6,811 bases of DNA. Source: an uncultured Curvibacter sp. (GTDB taxonomy: Bacteria; Pseudomonadota; Gammaproteobacteria; Burkholderiales; Burkholderiaceae). The position numbers were made by a program, and so were the translations under genes. The notes below the pieces were generated by a model, which worked only from the letters and a program-made list of their open reading frames with translations, did no database searches and was not told the DNA's origin. Where the stretch lies: contig CAMLNH010000153.1 of the NCBI GenBank assembly GCA_946481355.1, positions 1 to 6,811 on the forward strand, in the 5' to 3' direction. Below, piece after piece: positions 1 through 6,188 of the stretch (its first letter is position 1; each line of letters opens with the position of its first letter).

Positions 1-332
1 TCGTCGGTGGGCAGGCCGCAGGGCATGCTGGAGACCCAGAGCATTTCCTCGCCCGCTTCATTGAGGCTGCGGTAGGTGGTCTGGTGGATCTCCGTGAGTT
101 CGTCCAGACAATCCTGCACGCCCGCATGCACCCCGGTGATCAGTTCGAGCTGCGATTCCGAGTAGTCCGTGGTGATGTGCGGATGCGTGAGCGCCGATCC
201 CAGCGCCGCCGGGTGCGGCGTGAGCGCCAGCGTGCCGCCGGGCAGAGAGCGCAGGCTTTCCTTCTCGATGCCCCGGCGGATGCCGAGCAGGCGCCCGGGC
301 GTCAGATTCGGGGAAACGGAGGGTGTGCTCAT
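1..332 (-). CDS. gshA: Glutamate-cysteine ligase, N-terminal part (cut by window edge)
   Basis: Glutamate-cysteine ligase joins glutamate and cysteine using ATP, the first step of glutathione synthesis in the cytoplasm. About 110 N-terminal codons are present and the gene runs off the left edge. The visible protein starts MSTPSVSPNL and carries the block RGIEKESLR (residues 20-28), then TPHPAALGSALTH (38-50), ITTDYSESQLELIT (53-66) and SMPCGLP near residue 103. These match the start of the E. coli-type family (RGIERETLR, HPEALGSALTH, ITTDFAEALLEFIT, LSMPC). The ATG at 332-330 is preceded by AGGA at 344-341, a good ribosome binding site. The gene is divergent from the oxidoreductase-like gene. 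The family is clear; I cannot judge whether the missing part is intact. Confidence 0.9.
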   Translation of the reverse strand, partial: MSTPSVSPNLTPGRLLGIRRGIEKESLRSLPGGTLALTPHPAALGSALTHPHITTDYSESQLELITGVHAGVQDCLDELTEIHQTTYRSLNEAGEEMLWVSSMPCGLPTD

Positions 333-425
333 GCAGGACTTCCTACGAGTGGCTCTCTTTTTAAACGGTGGCCGAAGGTACCATGAGGGGATAAACCCTG
401 CTGTCCAGGGTCTTCCCCCATCGGT
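333..425. promoter_or_regulatory. Divergent intergenic region between gshA and the oxidoreductase-like gene
   Basis: This 93-bp gap must carry the promoters of both divergent units. I see no convincing sigma-70 promoter on either strand. On the minus strand TGGACA (409-404) resembles a -35 box but lacks a good -10 at proper spacing. On the plus strand GATAAA (390-395) resembles a -10 without a matching -35. The side next to the + strand start contains a strong inverted repeat, listed separately. The gshA ribosome binding site lies at 341-344. Confidence 0.5.
387..418 (+). repeat. Imperfect hairpin upstream of the oxidoreductase-like gene
   Basis: The outer arms GGGGA (387-391) and TCCCC (414-418) pair, and the inner arms ACCCTG (395-400) and CAGGGT (406-411) pair around the loop CTGTC. 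A small internal loop (TAA against CT) separates the two stems, giving 11 base pairs in all. It ends 7 bp before the ATG at 426. No T-tract follows, so it does not look like a terminator. It could be an operator or a 5' leader structure. Confidence 0.5.
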
Positions 426-653
426 ATGCAGTTCTCTTCCCCGCCCCTGGATACCAGCGATCCGCTGGCCACCACACAGGCCATGTTCGCGCAATGGCAA
501 GAGCGCGCACAGGAGGCCGGCGTGACCCTGCGCGCGCCGCCGCCCCTGCCCACCACCTGCTGCGGTCGCGGCTGCAACGGCTGTGTGTGGGAGGGCTTCT
601 ATGCGGCTGCTTTCTATTGGCAGCAAGAGGCCGAGCTGCGGCTGCAAGCATGA
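426..653 (+). CDS. Small Cys-rich oxidoreductase-like domain protein
   Basis: This 75-residue protein has the signature of the 'oxidoreductase-like, N-terminal' family: a Pro-rich lead-in (PPPLP, 38-42) followed by CCGRGCNGCVW (45-55) and an aromatic/acidic tail. The four cysteines C45, C46, C50 and C53 are typical and could bind a metal or be redox active; the function of the family is not established. The length is normal for bacterial members. The ATG at 426 is the only sensible start, although no Shine-Dalgarno sequence is visible and a hairpin ends just upstream. The stop TGA at 651-653 overlaps the ATG of the DUF1294 gene (ATGA), so the two are probably co-transcribed and translationally coupled. 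Confidence 0.8.
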   Translation: MQFSSPPLDTSDPLATTQAMFAQWQERAQEAGVTLRAPPPLPTTCCGRGCNGCVWEGFYAAAFYWQQEAELRLQA

Positions 654-937
654 GCACAGGCATGTCCCTCACGCTGCTGCTGATCGCGAGCACGGTGCTG
701 ATGAGCCTGCTCAGCTATGCCGTGTACGCCGCGGACAAGCAGGCCGCGCAGCAGGGCCGCCGGCGCGTACCCGAGCGCACCTTGCATCTGCTCGCGCTGC
801 TCGGCGGCTGGCCCGGTGCGCTCATCGCCCAGCGCAGGCTGCGGCACAAGACACGCAAGCCTGCCTTCCTGTTCGTGTTCTGGCTCGCGACGCTGGCGCA
901 CGTGGCGGCGGTTCTTGCGCTCCACGCCCAGCGCTGA
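650..937 (+). CDS. DUF1294 family small membrane protein
   Basis: The 95-residue protein has a hydrophobic N-terminal segment (about residues 6-27), then the hallmark pattern of DUF1294: SYxxYxxDK (22-30), RRVPExxLHLLALLGGWPGALIAQ (38-61), a basic HKTRKPAF block (66-73), and a second hydrophobic stretch (73-91). Members occur alone or fused to cold-shock domains; their function is unknown. The ATG at 650 was chosen because it overlaps the upstream stop as ATGA. A second in-frame ATG at 662 is an alternative start. The frame is open much further upstream, but that extension overlaps the conserved oxidoreductase-like gene. The gene ends 18 bp before the stop of the convergent SDR gene, with no terminator visible. 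Confidence 0.85.
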   Translation: MSTGMSLTLLLIASTVLMSLLSYAVYAADKQAAQQGRRRVPERTLHLLALLGGWPGALIAQRRLRHKTRKPAFLFVFWLATLAHVAAVLALHAQR

Positions 938-955
938 GCGGGCAGGCGACCGGCC

Positions 956-1864
956 TCAGGCCTTGAGCATGGCCATGGCCCGGCCCACCTCGTGCTGGCC
1001 CTGGGCGCTGCCGCTGCCCGGCACCGTTTCGTTGGTACGGTCCAGCACCTCGGCCAGATGCTGCTCCAGGCGCACATCGGCGCTTTCGTCGATGCCGATC
1101 CAGACGCCCTGGGTCATGGTGATGTGTGCGGCCTCCACGCTGCCCGCGCCCGCGCACAGCGTGGTGCGCGTGGGCGCGCCCTCGCTGGCCAGCACCAGCA
1201 TGGCGGGCACCACGGCTTCGGGTTGCAGGGCGCGCAGCACCTCGGGCGGCATCAGGTCTTCGGTCATGCGCGTGGCCGCCGTGGGCGCCAGGCAGTTGAC
1301 ACGGATGTCGTTCTTCGCGCCTTCGAGCGACAGGGTCTGCATCAGGCCCACCAGGGCCAGCTTGGCGGCACCGTAGTTGCTCTGGCCGAAGTTGCCGTAG
1401 AGGCCGCTGGACGAGGTGGTCATCACGATGCGGCCATACTTCTGCGCCGTCATGTGGGGCCACACGGCCTTGCAGCAGTGCACCGCGCCCATGAGGTGCA
1501 CGTCCAGCACCAGGCGGAAATCCGCGATGTCCATCTTGGCGAAGGTCTTGTCGCGCAGGATGCCGGCGTTGTTGACCAGGATGTCCACGCGGCCCCAGGT
1601 GTCCACGGCCTGCTGCACCATGGCCTGAACGGCCTCGAAGTCGGTCACGGACGCGGCATTGGCCATGGCCTCGCCGCCTGCAGCACGGATCTCGTCCACC
1701 ACCTGCTGCGCCGCACTGGCCGAGCCGCCGGAGCCGTCGCGGGCACCGCCCAGGTCGTTCACCACCACCTTGGCGCCGCGTTTGGCCAGGGCCAACGCAT
1801 GCTGCCTGCCCAGGCCGCCACCCGCACCCGTCACGATGGCCACGCGGCCCTTGAAGTCGATCAT
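956..1864 (-). CDS. SDR dehydrogenase, MFE-2/(3R)-hydroxyacyl-CoA dehydrogenase-like
   Basis: This 302-residue short-chain dehydrogenase has the Rossmann motif TGAGGGLGR (12-20), an Asp at the end of strand beta-2 (NDLGG, D37) that favours NAD(H), NNAG (98-101), and the catalytic triad S151, Y164 and K168 (YGAAK). DVHLMGA (121-127) and the long NDLGG-GSGGS loop are typical of the 3-hydroxyacyl-CoA dehydrogenase domain of peroxisomal multifunctional enzyme 2 and its stand-alone bacterial relatives. It also has a C-terminal extension (about residues 235-302) beyond the usual 250-residue core. The likely role is oxidation of a 3-hydroxyacyl-CoA in fatty-acid or steroid-type degradation; the substrate is inferred. 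The start is well supported by AGGAGA just upstream. It diverges from the Nudix gene. Confidence 0.88.
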   Translation of the reverse strand: MIDFKGRVAIVTGAGGGLGRQHALALAKRGAKVVVNDLGGARDGSGGSASAAQQVVDEIRAAGGEAMANAASVTDFEAVQAMVQQAVDTWGRVDILVNNAGILRDKTFAKMDIADFRLVLDVHLMGAVHCCKAVWPHMTAQKYGRIVMTTSSSGLYGNFGQSNYGAAKLALVGLMQTLSLEGAKNDIRVNCLAPTAATRMTEDLMPPEVLRALQPEAVVPAMLVLASEGAPTRTTLCAGAGSVEAAHITMTQGVWIGIDESADVRLEQHLAEVLDRTNETVPGSGSAQGQHEVGRAMAMLKA

Positions 1865-1868
1865 GCTG

Positions 1869-1874
1869 TCTCCT
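1869..1874 (-). promoter_or_regulatory. Ribosome binding site of the MFE-2-like SDR
   Basis: AGGAGA on the minus strand (TCTCCT on +) lies 4 nt upstream of the ATG at 1864-1862. It is one of the strongest Shine-Dalgarno sequences in the window and fixes this start. Confidence 0.8.
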
Positions 1875-1876
1875 TG

Positions 1877-1905
1877 TTGATTGTCAGCGTATGCTCAAAT
1901 CTTAT
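1877..1905 (+). promoter_or_regulatory. Possible sigma-70 promoter for the Nudix gene
   Basis: TTGATT (1877-1882) and TCTTAT (1900-1905) each match 4 of 6 consensus bases and are separated by 17 bp, in an AT-richer patch of the divergent SDR/Nudix gap. Transcription from here would begin near 1912. That is compatible with translation starting at 1945 but not at the upstream ATG at 1891. The assignment is by eye only and weak. Confidence 0.3.
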
Positions 1906-1944
1906 CGCCAGACCCGCACCCGAGCCGTCGCCCAACAGACACGC

Positions 1945-2817
1945 ATGGAACTCAACCGCACCCTCATCGACAGTCCGCCGCGCGACGCGGCCACCGTGGT
2001 CATGCTGCGCGACGCGCCCGGCGGGATCGAGGTCTTCCTGCTCAAGCGCGCGACAGCGTCGGATGTGCTGGCCGGCGCCTATGTATTTCCCGGCGGCAAG
2101 ATCGACGACGCTGACAGCGCGCTGATCGCGCAGCTGGATCAGCCGCTGGATGCATTGCACACCTCGCTGGGCGAGCCCGAGGCCACGGTCGAGCATGCAG
2201 CCCGCTGCTATGTGGCGGCACTGCGCGAGGCCTTCGAGGAGTCGGGCGTACTCTACGCGCACGGCGCCACCGCGACGCAGGTGCAGGAAGCCACCGCTCT
2301 GCTGCGCGCCGGCCACGGCTTTGCCGAGGTACTGACCCGCATGGGCCTGCAGCTGGACACGCGCAGCGTGCAACCCTGGTCACGCTGGGTCACGCCGCGC
2401 ATGGCTTCGGTCAGCAGCAAGCGCTTCGACACACGCTTCTTCGTCGCCGCGGTGCCTGCCGTGCAGACGGCGCGCCACGATGACTACGAGGCCACGGCCA
2501 GTGTCTGGCTCGCGCCGCGCGCGGCGCTGGAGCAATACCGCGACGGGCTGATCGAGCTGGCACCGCCGCAGATCATGAGCCTGGCGCATCTGGCACGGCA
2601 TGCGAGCGTGAGCACCGTTCTGGCTGAAGCCCGCGGCAAACCACCAGCCCTGATCCAGCCCGAGCCCTATGACGATGATCAGGGGGTACGGGTACTCTGC
2701 TACCCAGGCGATCCGCGCCACAGCGTGCGCGAGCGCGCCCTGCCCGGCCCGACCCGGTTGCGCTACGGGCGCAAGCGTTTCGAGCCGGAAGACGGCTTCG
2801 AGGCCCTGTTCCGCTAG
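1945..2817 (+). CDS. Nudix hydrolase, NUDT19-like (probable CoA/acyl-CoA or nucleotide diphosphatase)
   Basis: The protein (290 residues from the ATG at 1945) contains a split Nudix box: FPGGKIDDAD (48-57) and, about 43 residues on, REAFEESG (94-101), whose Glu residues bind the catalytic divalent metal. In a canonical box the Gly and the Arg are 14 residues apart, so about 29 residues are inserted. VFLLKRATASDVLAGAYVFPGG resembles NUDT19-type proteins, which also have an inserted box and hydrolyse CoA and acyl-CoA derivatives. The substrate here is inferred. An in-frame ATG at 1891 would add 18 residues of poor quality; neither start has a clear Shine-Dalgarno sequence. I prefer 1945 because family similarity begins nearby and a possible promoter lies at 1877-1905. 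The stop TAG is 1 bp from the convergent DUF2798 stop. Confidence 0.85.
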   Translation: MELNRTLIDSPPRDAATVVMLRDAPGGIEVFLLKRATASDVLAGAYVFPGGKIDDADSALIAQLDQPLDALHTSLGEPEATVEHAARCYVAALREAFEESGVLYAHGATATQVQEATALLRAGHGFAEVLTRMGLQLDTRSVQPWSRWVTPRMASVSSKRFDTRFFVAAVPAVQTARHDDYEATASVWLAPRAALEQYRDGLIELAPPQIMSLAHLARHASVSTVLAEARGKPPALIQPEPYDDDQGVRVLCYPGDPRHSVRERALPGPTRLRYGRKRFEPEDGFEALFR

Positions 2818-2818
2818 C

Positions 2819-3061
2819 TCAGCGTGCAGCGGGTGCGTCCGGCTTGACCAGACGCTGCACGATGCGCCGCGTCAGCGGCGCCACCACCAGCACCAGCGGG
2901 AAAGCCACCAGCCAGGCAGCGATCCAGGCGCTGAGCCAGAAGTGCAGGAAGTCCCCGCCCAGGCCGATGGCCCGGAAGGTGGAGATGCCCGAGACCACAA
3001 GGGACATCAGGCCGGAGAGGATGAAGCCGAACAGGACGGGGGCGTAGCGGGCAGGCAGCAT
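2819..3061 (-). CDS. DUF2798 family small membrane protein
   Basis: The 80-residue protein has two predicted transmembrane helices (about 6-27 and 39-62) with a short linker (STFRAIGLGGDF) and a basic C-terminal end (TRRIVQRLVK). Sequence and size fit the DUF2798 family, whose function is unknown. The ATG at 3061 is chosen because GAGGAA lies 7 nt upstream; an in-frame ATG at 3091 would add MIPGSSEESP but has no ribosome binding site. The Shine-Dalgarno sequence is part of a 10-bp hairpin (listed separately). The gene follows the NTF2-like gene by 38 bp in the same direction and may be the last gene of the operon, but it is also found alone in other genomes, so its membership is uncertain. 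Confidence 0.82.
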   Translation of the reverse strand: MLPARYAPVLFGFILSGLMSLVVSGISTFRAIGLGGDFLHFWLSAWIAAWLVAFPLVLVVAPLTRRIVQRLVKPDAPAAR

Positions 3062-3065
3062 CGGA

Positions 3066-3089
3066 GATTCCTCGGAAGATCCGGGAATC
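3066..3089 (-). promoter_or_regulatory. Hairpin sequestering the DUF2798 ribosome binding site
   Basis: Read on the minus strand, GATTCC (3089-3084) pairs with GGAATC (3071-3066), and CGGA (3083-3080) pairs with TCCG (3076-3073), around a TCT loop with one bulged A at 3072. That is a 10-bp stem with a 3-nt loop. The Shine-Dalgarno GAGGAA lies within the 3' arm. No U-tract follows, so a simple intrinsic terminator is unlikely. The stem could reduce translation of DUF2798 relative to the upstream genes, or respond to temperature or a bound factor. Confidence 0.55.
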
Positions 3090-3099
3090 ATAAGACAGC

Positions 3100-3528
3100 T
3101 TACGAATTTGCGCGTTTCTTCAGCCAGCGCATCAGCCCGCCGACCAGGGGCAGCTTTTCGTAGAGCTCCTCGGCGGCATCCCAGTAGTCGCGGTGTGAGC
3201 GGATGCGGCCATCTGCGGCCAGGCGCAGGTGCGTGGCGCCGCGGATGATCTGCGGCTGGTCGCTGTTGAAGTTGCGGAAGCGGAAATGGAAGTCCCAGCT
3301 CAGGAAGACCTGCTCCCCCTCGACGATGCGACCCGTGACCACGAAGCGCGGCTCGTGCAGGGCGGTGTACATGTGGGCAAAGATGCGCTGGATGGGCGCG
3401 ATGCCACGCACCTCGTTGAACGGGTCCTTGAAATACGCATCCTCGGTGTAGAACTGGCTGAAGCGCTGCACGCTCTCGGGCGTGAGCGTCTCGAAGAAGA
3501 CGACGATTTTCTCGGCAGCGTGGCTCAT
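3100..3528 (-). CDS. NTF2/SnoaL-like family protein
   Basis: The 142-residue protein starts MSHAAEKIVVFFETL and shows the compact NTF2-like pattern: an N-terminal helix, FYTEDAYFKDPFNEVRG, a central beta-rich part with LSWDFHFRFRNF and IRGATHLRL, and a C-terminal HRDYWDAAEELYEKLP followed by a basic tail. Such proteins have a cone-shaped pocket and serve as isomerases, hydrolases or binding proteins for small hydrophobic molecules. In this operon type the NTF2-like gene typically sits beside the SDR, so it may act on the same lipid-derived substrate. The start at 3528 is 13 bp beyond the SDR stop. No clear Shine-Dalgarno sequence is visible, so translation may be coupled. The upstream in-frame extension overlaps the SDR coding sequence and is rejected. 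Confidence 0.85.
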   Translation of the reverse strand: MSHAAEKIVVFFETLTPESVQRFSQFYTEDAYFKDPFNEVRGIAPIQRIFAHMYTALHEPRFVVTGRIVEGEQVFLSWDFHFRFRNFNSDQPQIIRGATHLRLAADGRIRSHRDYWDAAEELYEKLPLVGGLMRWLKKRANS

Positions 3529-3541
3529 GGTGGGATGAAGA

Positions 3542-4348
3542 TCAAAGCCCGGTGAACTTGCGCACCAGGGGAAAGTAGAGACGGTAGGGCAGCAGGCGCA
3601 TGAACTTGAGCCAGCGTGTGAAGCGTTTGGGGAAATGCAGCTCGAACTCGCCGCGCGCCCAGCCGGCCAGCATCTCGCGCGCCGCAACCTCGGGGGTGAT
3701 CAGCGCCGGCATCTTGAAGCGGTTCTGCGCCGTCAGCGGCGTTTCGACAAAGCCGGGGTTGACCACGCTCACGCCCAGGCCCTGCGGGCTCAGGTCCAGG
3801 TAGAGCGCTTCAGCCAGGTTGATGAGCGCGGCCTTGGTCGGCCCGTAGGCGAGGCTCTTGGGCAGGCCCCGGAAGCCCGCCACGCTGCTGATCAGGCTCA
3901 GGTGCCCGCCCTGACCGGCCACGGCCTGCCGCTGCAGCTGGGGCAGCACGGCGTCGAGCAGGTAGAGCGCGCCCACATAGTTGACCTGTTCGTGGCGCAG
4001 CATTTCATCGAGGCTGTAGCGCTCTGCGCCCAGCGCCTTGTAGTAGCCGGCGCAATACACCACCAGATCCAGCGGGCCGCGGGCCGCCACGACCTCGGTG
4101 GCGAGTTGCAGGGCGCGGCGGTCGGTCACGTCCAGCGGCAGGGCCACGGCACGCGGGCGGCCCTGGGCATCGGCGCCGGGGTGGCGCGCCACCCAGTCCT
4201 GCAGGCGCTCGGCCTGCCGCGCCGAGACGAAGACCGTGGCACCACGCTCATGCAGCTGATGCGCGCAGGCCTCGCCGATGCCGGTGGAGGCGCCGACCAG
4301 CCAGACGTTCTTGCCGCTCCAGTCGCGCAGCGGGGGATTCAGGGGCAT
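3542..4348 (-). CDS. SDR family oxidoreductase of the lipid/stress operon
   Basis: The 268-residue classical SDR has the cofactor motif GASTGIG (19-25), an Arg at position 44 after strand beta-2 (SAR) that fits NADP(H), YCAG (98-101) in place of the usual NNAG, N123, and the catalytic residues S155, Y168 and K172 (YGPTK). PGFVETPL follows the active site as in other classical members. A C-terminal basic/aromatic tail (FTRWLKFMRLLPYRLYFPL) may associate with the membrane, consistent with a lipid substrate; this is inference. The ATG at 4348 is chosen over an upstream one at 4405 because it gives a standard N-terminus and leaves an 8-bp gap after the DUF3833 stop. Only a weak GAG lies upstream. 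The exact reaction is unknown. Confidence 0.87.
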   Translation of the reverse strand: MPLNPPLRDWSGKNVWLVGASTGIGEACAHQLHERGATVFVSARQAERLQDWVARHPGADAQGRPRAVALPLDVTDRRALQLATEVVAARGPLDLVVYCAGYYKALGAERYSLDEMLRHEQVNYVGALYLLDAVLPQLQRQAVAGQGGHLSLISSVAGFRGLPKSLAYGPTKAALINLAEALYLDLSPQGLGVSVVNPGFVETPLTAQNRFKMPALITPEVAAREMLAGWARGEFELHFPKRFTRWLKFMRLLPYRLYFPLVRKFTGL

Positions 4349-4356
4349 AGAAGTTC

Positions 4357-4917
4357 TCAGCGTTTGGTGAAGGACAGGGTCACTTCGCCCAGGGTCACAC
4401 CCCATTTGCTCATGGTGGCGCGGTTGAGCATGACGCGTTCATCCATCTGGTACATCCAGTCCTCGAAATGTACGACGACGTTGCGCCCGTCCACGGGCAG
4501 GTCCAGGTCATAGCTCCAGTAGAAGGCATTGCCGCGTTCCTCGCCCTGAGCCTCACCCACCACGTCACCCGCCGTACCGGTGTAGCGGCCCTGGCCGCCC
4601 TCGCCCGGCGTGCGCTTGAGTGTCCAGATGCGCTTTTGGGTCGTGCCGTCGGAATAAACAAAGTCTTCGTCGAGCACGCCGACCTCGCGGCCTGGCTCGC
4701 CGCTCCAGCTGCACTTCATCACCACGGTGAAGCGCTTGACCACCTTGCCCGAGCGGTTGGTGAACACGCCCCAGGCGTCGACCGTGCCATTGAAGTACTT
4801 GCGCAAGTCCAGCACGGGCTTCTCGCCCGCATAGTCGGCGATGGTGGGCGAGGCACAGCCAGTCAGGCCGGTGGCACCCAGGGCCGCGGCGCCCGTGAGC
4901 AGCAGACGTCGTTTCAT
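4357..4917 (-). CDS. DUF3833 family lipoprotein
   Basis: The 186-residue protein begins MKRRLLLTGAAALGATGLTGC, a lipoprotein signal peptide with lipobox LTGC and modified cysteine C21, so the mature protein should be anchored in a membrane facing the periplasm. The rest (DLRKYFNGTVDAWGVF, then RFTVVMKCSW, then FEDWMYQMDERVMLNRATMSKWGVTLGEVTLSF) matches the DUF3833 family, which recurs with CFA-type methyltransferases, chalcone-isomerase-like proteins and SDRs. Its biochemical role is unknown; lipid handling is a guess from context. The ATG at 4917 overlaps the stop of the MFS gene (ATGA) and follows AAAGGA by a few bases, so the start is well supported. A longer in-frame extension overlaps the transporter and is rejected. 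Confidence 0.88.
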   Translation of the reverse strand: MKRRLLLTGAAALGATGLTGCASPTIADYAGEKPVLDLRKYFNGTVDAWGVFTNRSGKVVKRFTVVMKCSWSGEPGREVGVLDEDFVYSDGTTQKRIWTLKRTPGEGGQGRYTGTAGDVVGEAQGEERGNAFYWSYDLDLPVDGRNVVVHFEDWMYQMDERVMLNRATMSKWGVTLGEVTLSFTKR

Positions 4918-6179
4918 GTAGATCCTTTCCGTACGAAGAACTGGAACAGCAGGCCACCCGCGGCGAGCTTGAGCACGCAGGGCAGCAGGCAATAGGCATA
5001 GCTCAGGGCCTGCAGGGCCTGGGGCTCGCGCGTGCCGGGTACATAACCGAAGAAGCCGAGCAGCGGCAGGGCCAGGCCCGCGGCCAGTGCCAGGTTGAGC
5101 TTGGTGGCGAAGGCCCACCAGCCGTAATAGGCGCCCTGCGCGCGGCCCAGGTCACCCGCGCGGCCGATCAGGCCGGCCAGCATGGCGCCGGGCATCACGA
5201 GGTCGGCGCCGAGCGCCGCACCGGACAGGACGCAGATGACGATGAAGGGGGCACTGTCGCCCGCGCCCAGCGTCGCGGCCCAGACGAAGACGGCCACGGC
5301 CAGCGCCATGCCCAGCCCCCAGCTGCGCGCCAGCCCCCAGGCGCGCACCGCGCGCAGCCACAAGGGCATGGACAAGGCAGCGGCGAGGAAGTAGCTGCCC
5401 AGGAAGACCGGTTCCTGCGCCGCCGACGCCTGCAGACGGTCCTGCACGAAGAAGAGCACCAGCGTGGCTGGCACCGCGCTGGCGATGCCGTTGAGCATGA
5501 AGACGGCGAGCAGGCGCCGGAAAGGCCCGCGCTGCCAGGGCAGCCAGACCTGGCCGGGCTGCGCCACATCGTCAGTGACCACGTGCGGCGGGCGCGGCCC
5601 GCTGCGCCAGGCCAGCCAGCCCAAGGTCAGCGCCAGCGTGAACAGGCCCACCATCACCGGCAGACCCAGCGCCACCGGCACCACCGAGGCCAGCAGCACC
5701 CCCACCAGGCCCAGGCCCTCACGCCAGGCCACCAGCCGGCTCTGCACCAGGGGCTCGGTGCCCAGCAGCGCGCCCCAGCTCTGGTGCGCCAGCGTTACCG
5801 CGCTGAAGGCCGCGTAGGTCAGCACCAGCAGAACCGCAGCGATCACGAGCAACCCCATGCCTTGCGTCAGCGGCGGGAAGAACAGCAGCGCAAAGCCCAC
5901 GGCCATGAGGCCGCAGGCGATCCCGGCCCAGGCCAGCAGGGCCCCCGTGGAGCGGCGGAACAGGCGGTCGCTCCAGCGCCCCAGCAGCGGGTCGATCAAG
6001 GCATCGAGCAGGCGCGTGGCCAGCAGCAGCGCGCCCAGCGTGGCCAGCGGCACGCCAAAGGCGCGCGCGTAGTGGTTGGGCAGCAGCACGTAGAGCGGCA
6101 GGGCCACGAAAGCCAGGGGCAGGCCCATGAGGCCGTAACGGGCAGCCTGTGCCAGGTTGAGCGCGGCGGAAGCGGTCAC
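4914..6179 (-). CDS. MFS transporter, GPH/MelB-like (MFS_2)
   Basis: The 421-residue protein is very hydrophobic with about 12 transmembrane segments. The motif RLLDALIDPLLGRWSDR (56-72) is the hallmark of glycoside-pentoside-hexuronide cation symporters; D59 and D63 align with the Na+-binding Asp55 and Asp59 of E. coli MelB. A second typical block is DLVMPGAMLAGLIGRAGDL in the C-terminal half. Despite family membership, the operon suggests a lipid-related or stress-related substrate rather than a sugar, similar to MFS_2-type lysolipid carriers; this is inference. The start is a GTG at 6179 preceded by AAAGG, 9 bp after the chalcone-isomerase-like stop. The end overlaps the DUF3833 start. Confidence 0.88.
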   Translation of the reverse strand: MTASAALNLAQAARYGLMGLPLAFVALPLYVLLPNHYARAFGVPLATLGALLLATRLLDALIDPLLGRWSDRLFRRSTGALLAWAGIACGLMAVGFALLFFPPLTQGMGLLVIAAVLLVLTYAAFSAVTLAHQSWGALLGTEPLVQSRLVAWREGLGLVGVLLASVVPVALGLPVMVGLFTLALTLGWLAWRSGPRPPHVVTDDVAQPGQVWLPWQRGPFRRLLAVFMLNGIASAVPATLVLFFVQDRLQASAAQEPVFLGSYFLAAALSMPLWLRAVRAWGLARSWGLGMALAVAVFVWAATLGAGDSAPFIVICVLSGAALGADLVMPGAMLAGLIGRAGDLGRAQGAYYGWWAFATKLNLALAAGLALPLLGFFGYVPGTREPQALQALSYAYCLLPCVLKLAAGGLLFQFFVRKGST

Positions 6180-6188
6180 AGAGGCCTT

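Noticed and set aside
383..394. Tiny ATG-AGG-GGA-TAA open frame within the hairpin region as a leader peptide
   Set aside because: Three codons without a ribosome binding site are expected by chance and carry no attenuation logic.
952..962. Palindrome GGCCTCAGGCC at the end of the MFE-2-like SDR gene as a terminator
   Set aside because: The central spacer is only one base and no T-tract follows on either strand, so it cannot form a good terminator hairpin.
1891..1944. N-terminal extension of the Nudix protein from the ATG at 1891
   Set aside because: It has no ribosome binding site, its 18 residues are Arg/Gln/Thr-rich and unlike the family, and it overlaps the possible promoter.
992..2125. 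Long open frame on the + strand opposite the MFE-2-like SDR gene
   Set aside because: It is antisense to a clear SDR gene, rich in His, Gly, Ala and Arg as expected for a GC-rich shadow frame, and shows no family motif.
3529..3687. N-terminal extension of the NTF2-like protein from the ATG at 3687
   Set aside because: It lies within the coding sequence of the SDR in another frame and reads as Cys/Ser/Arg-rich noise; family similarity starts at MSHAAEK.
3635..4513. Long open frame on the + strand opposite the SDR and DUF3833 genes
   Set aside because: It spans the junction of two conserved genes on the other strand and has no recognisable domain.
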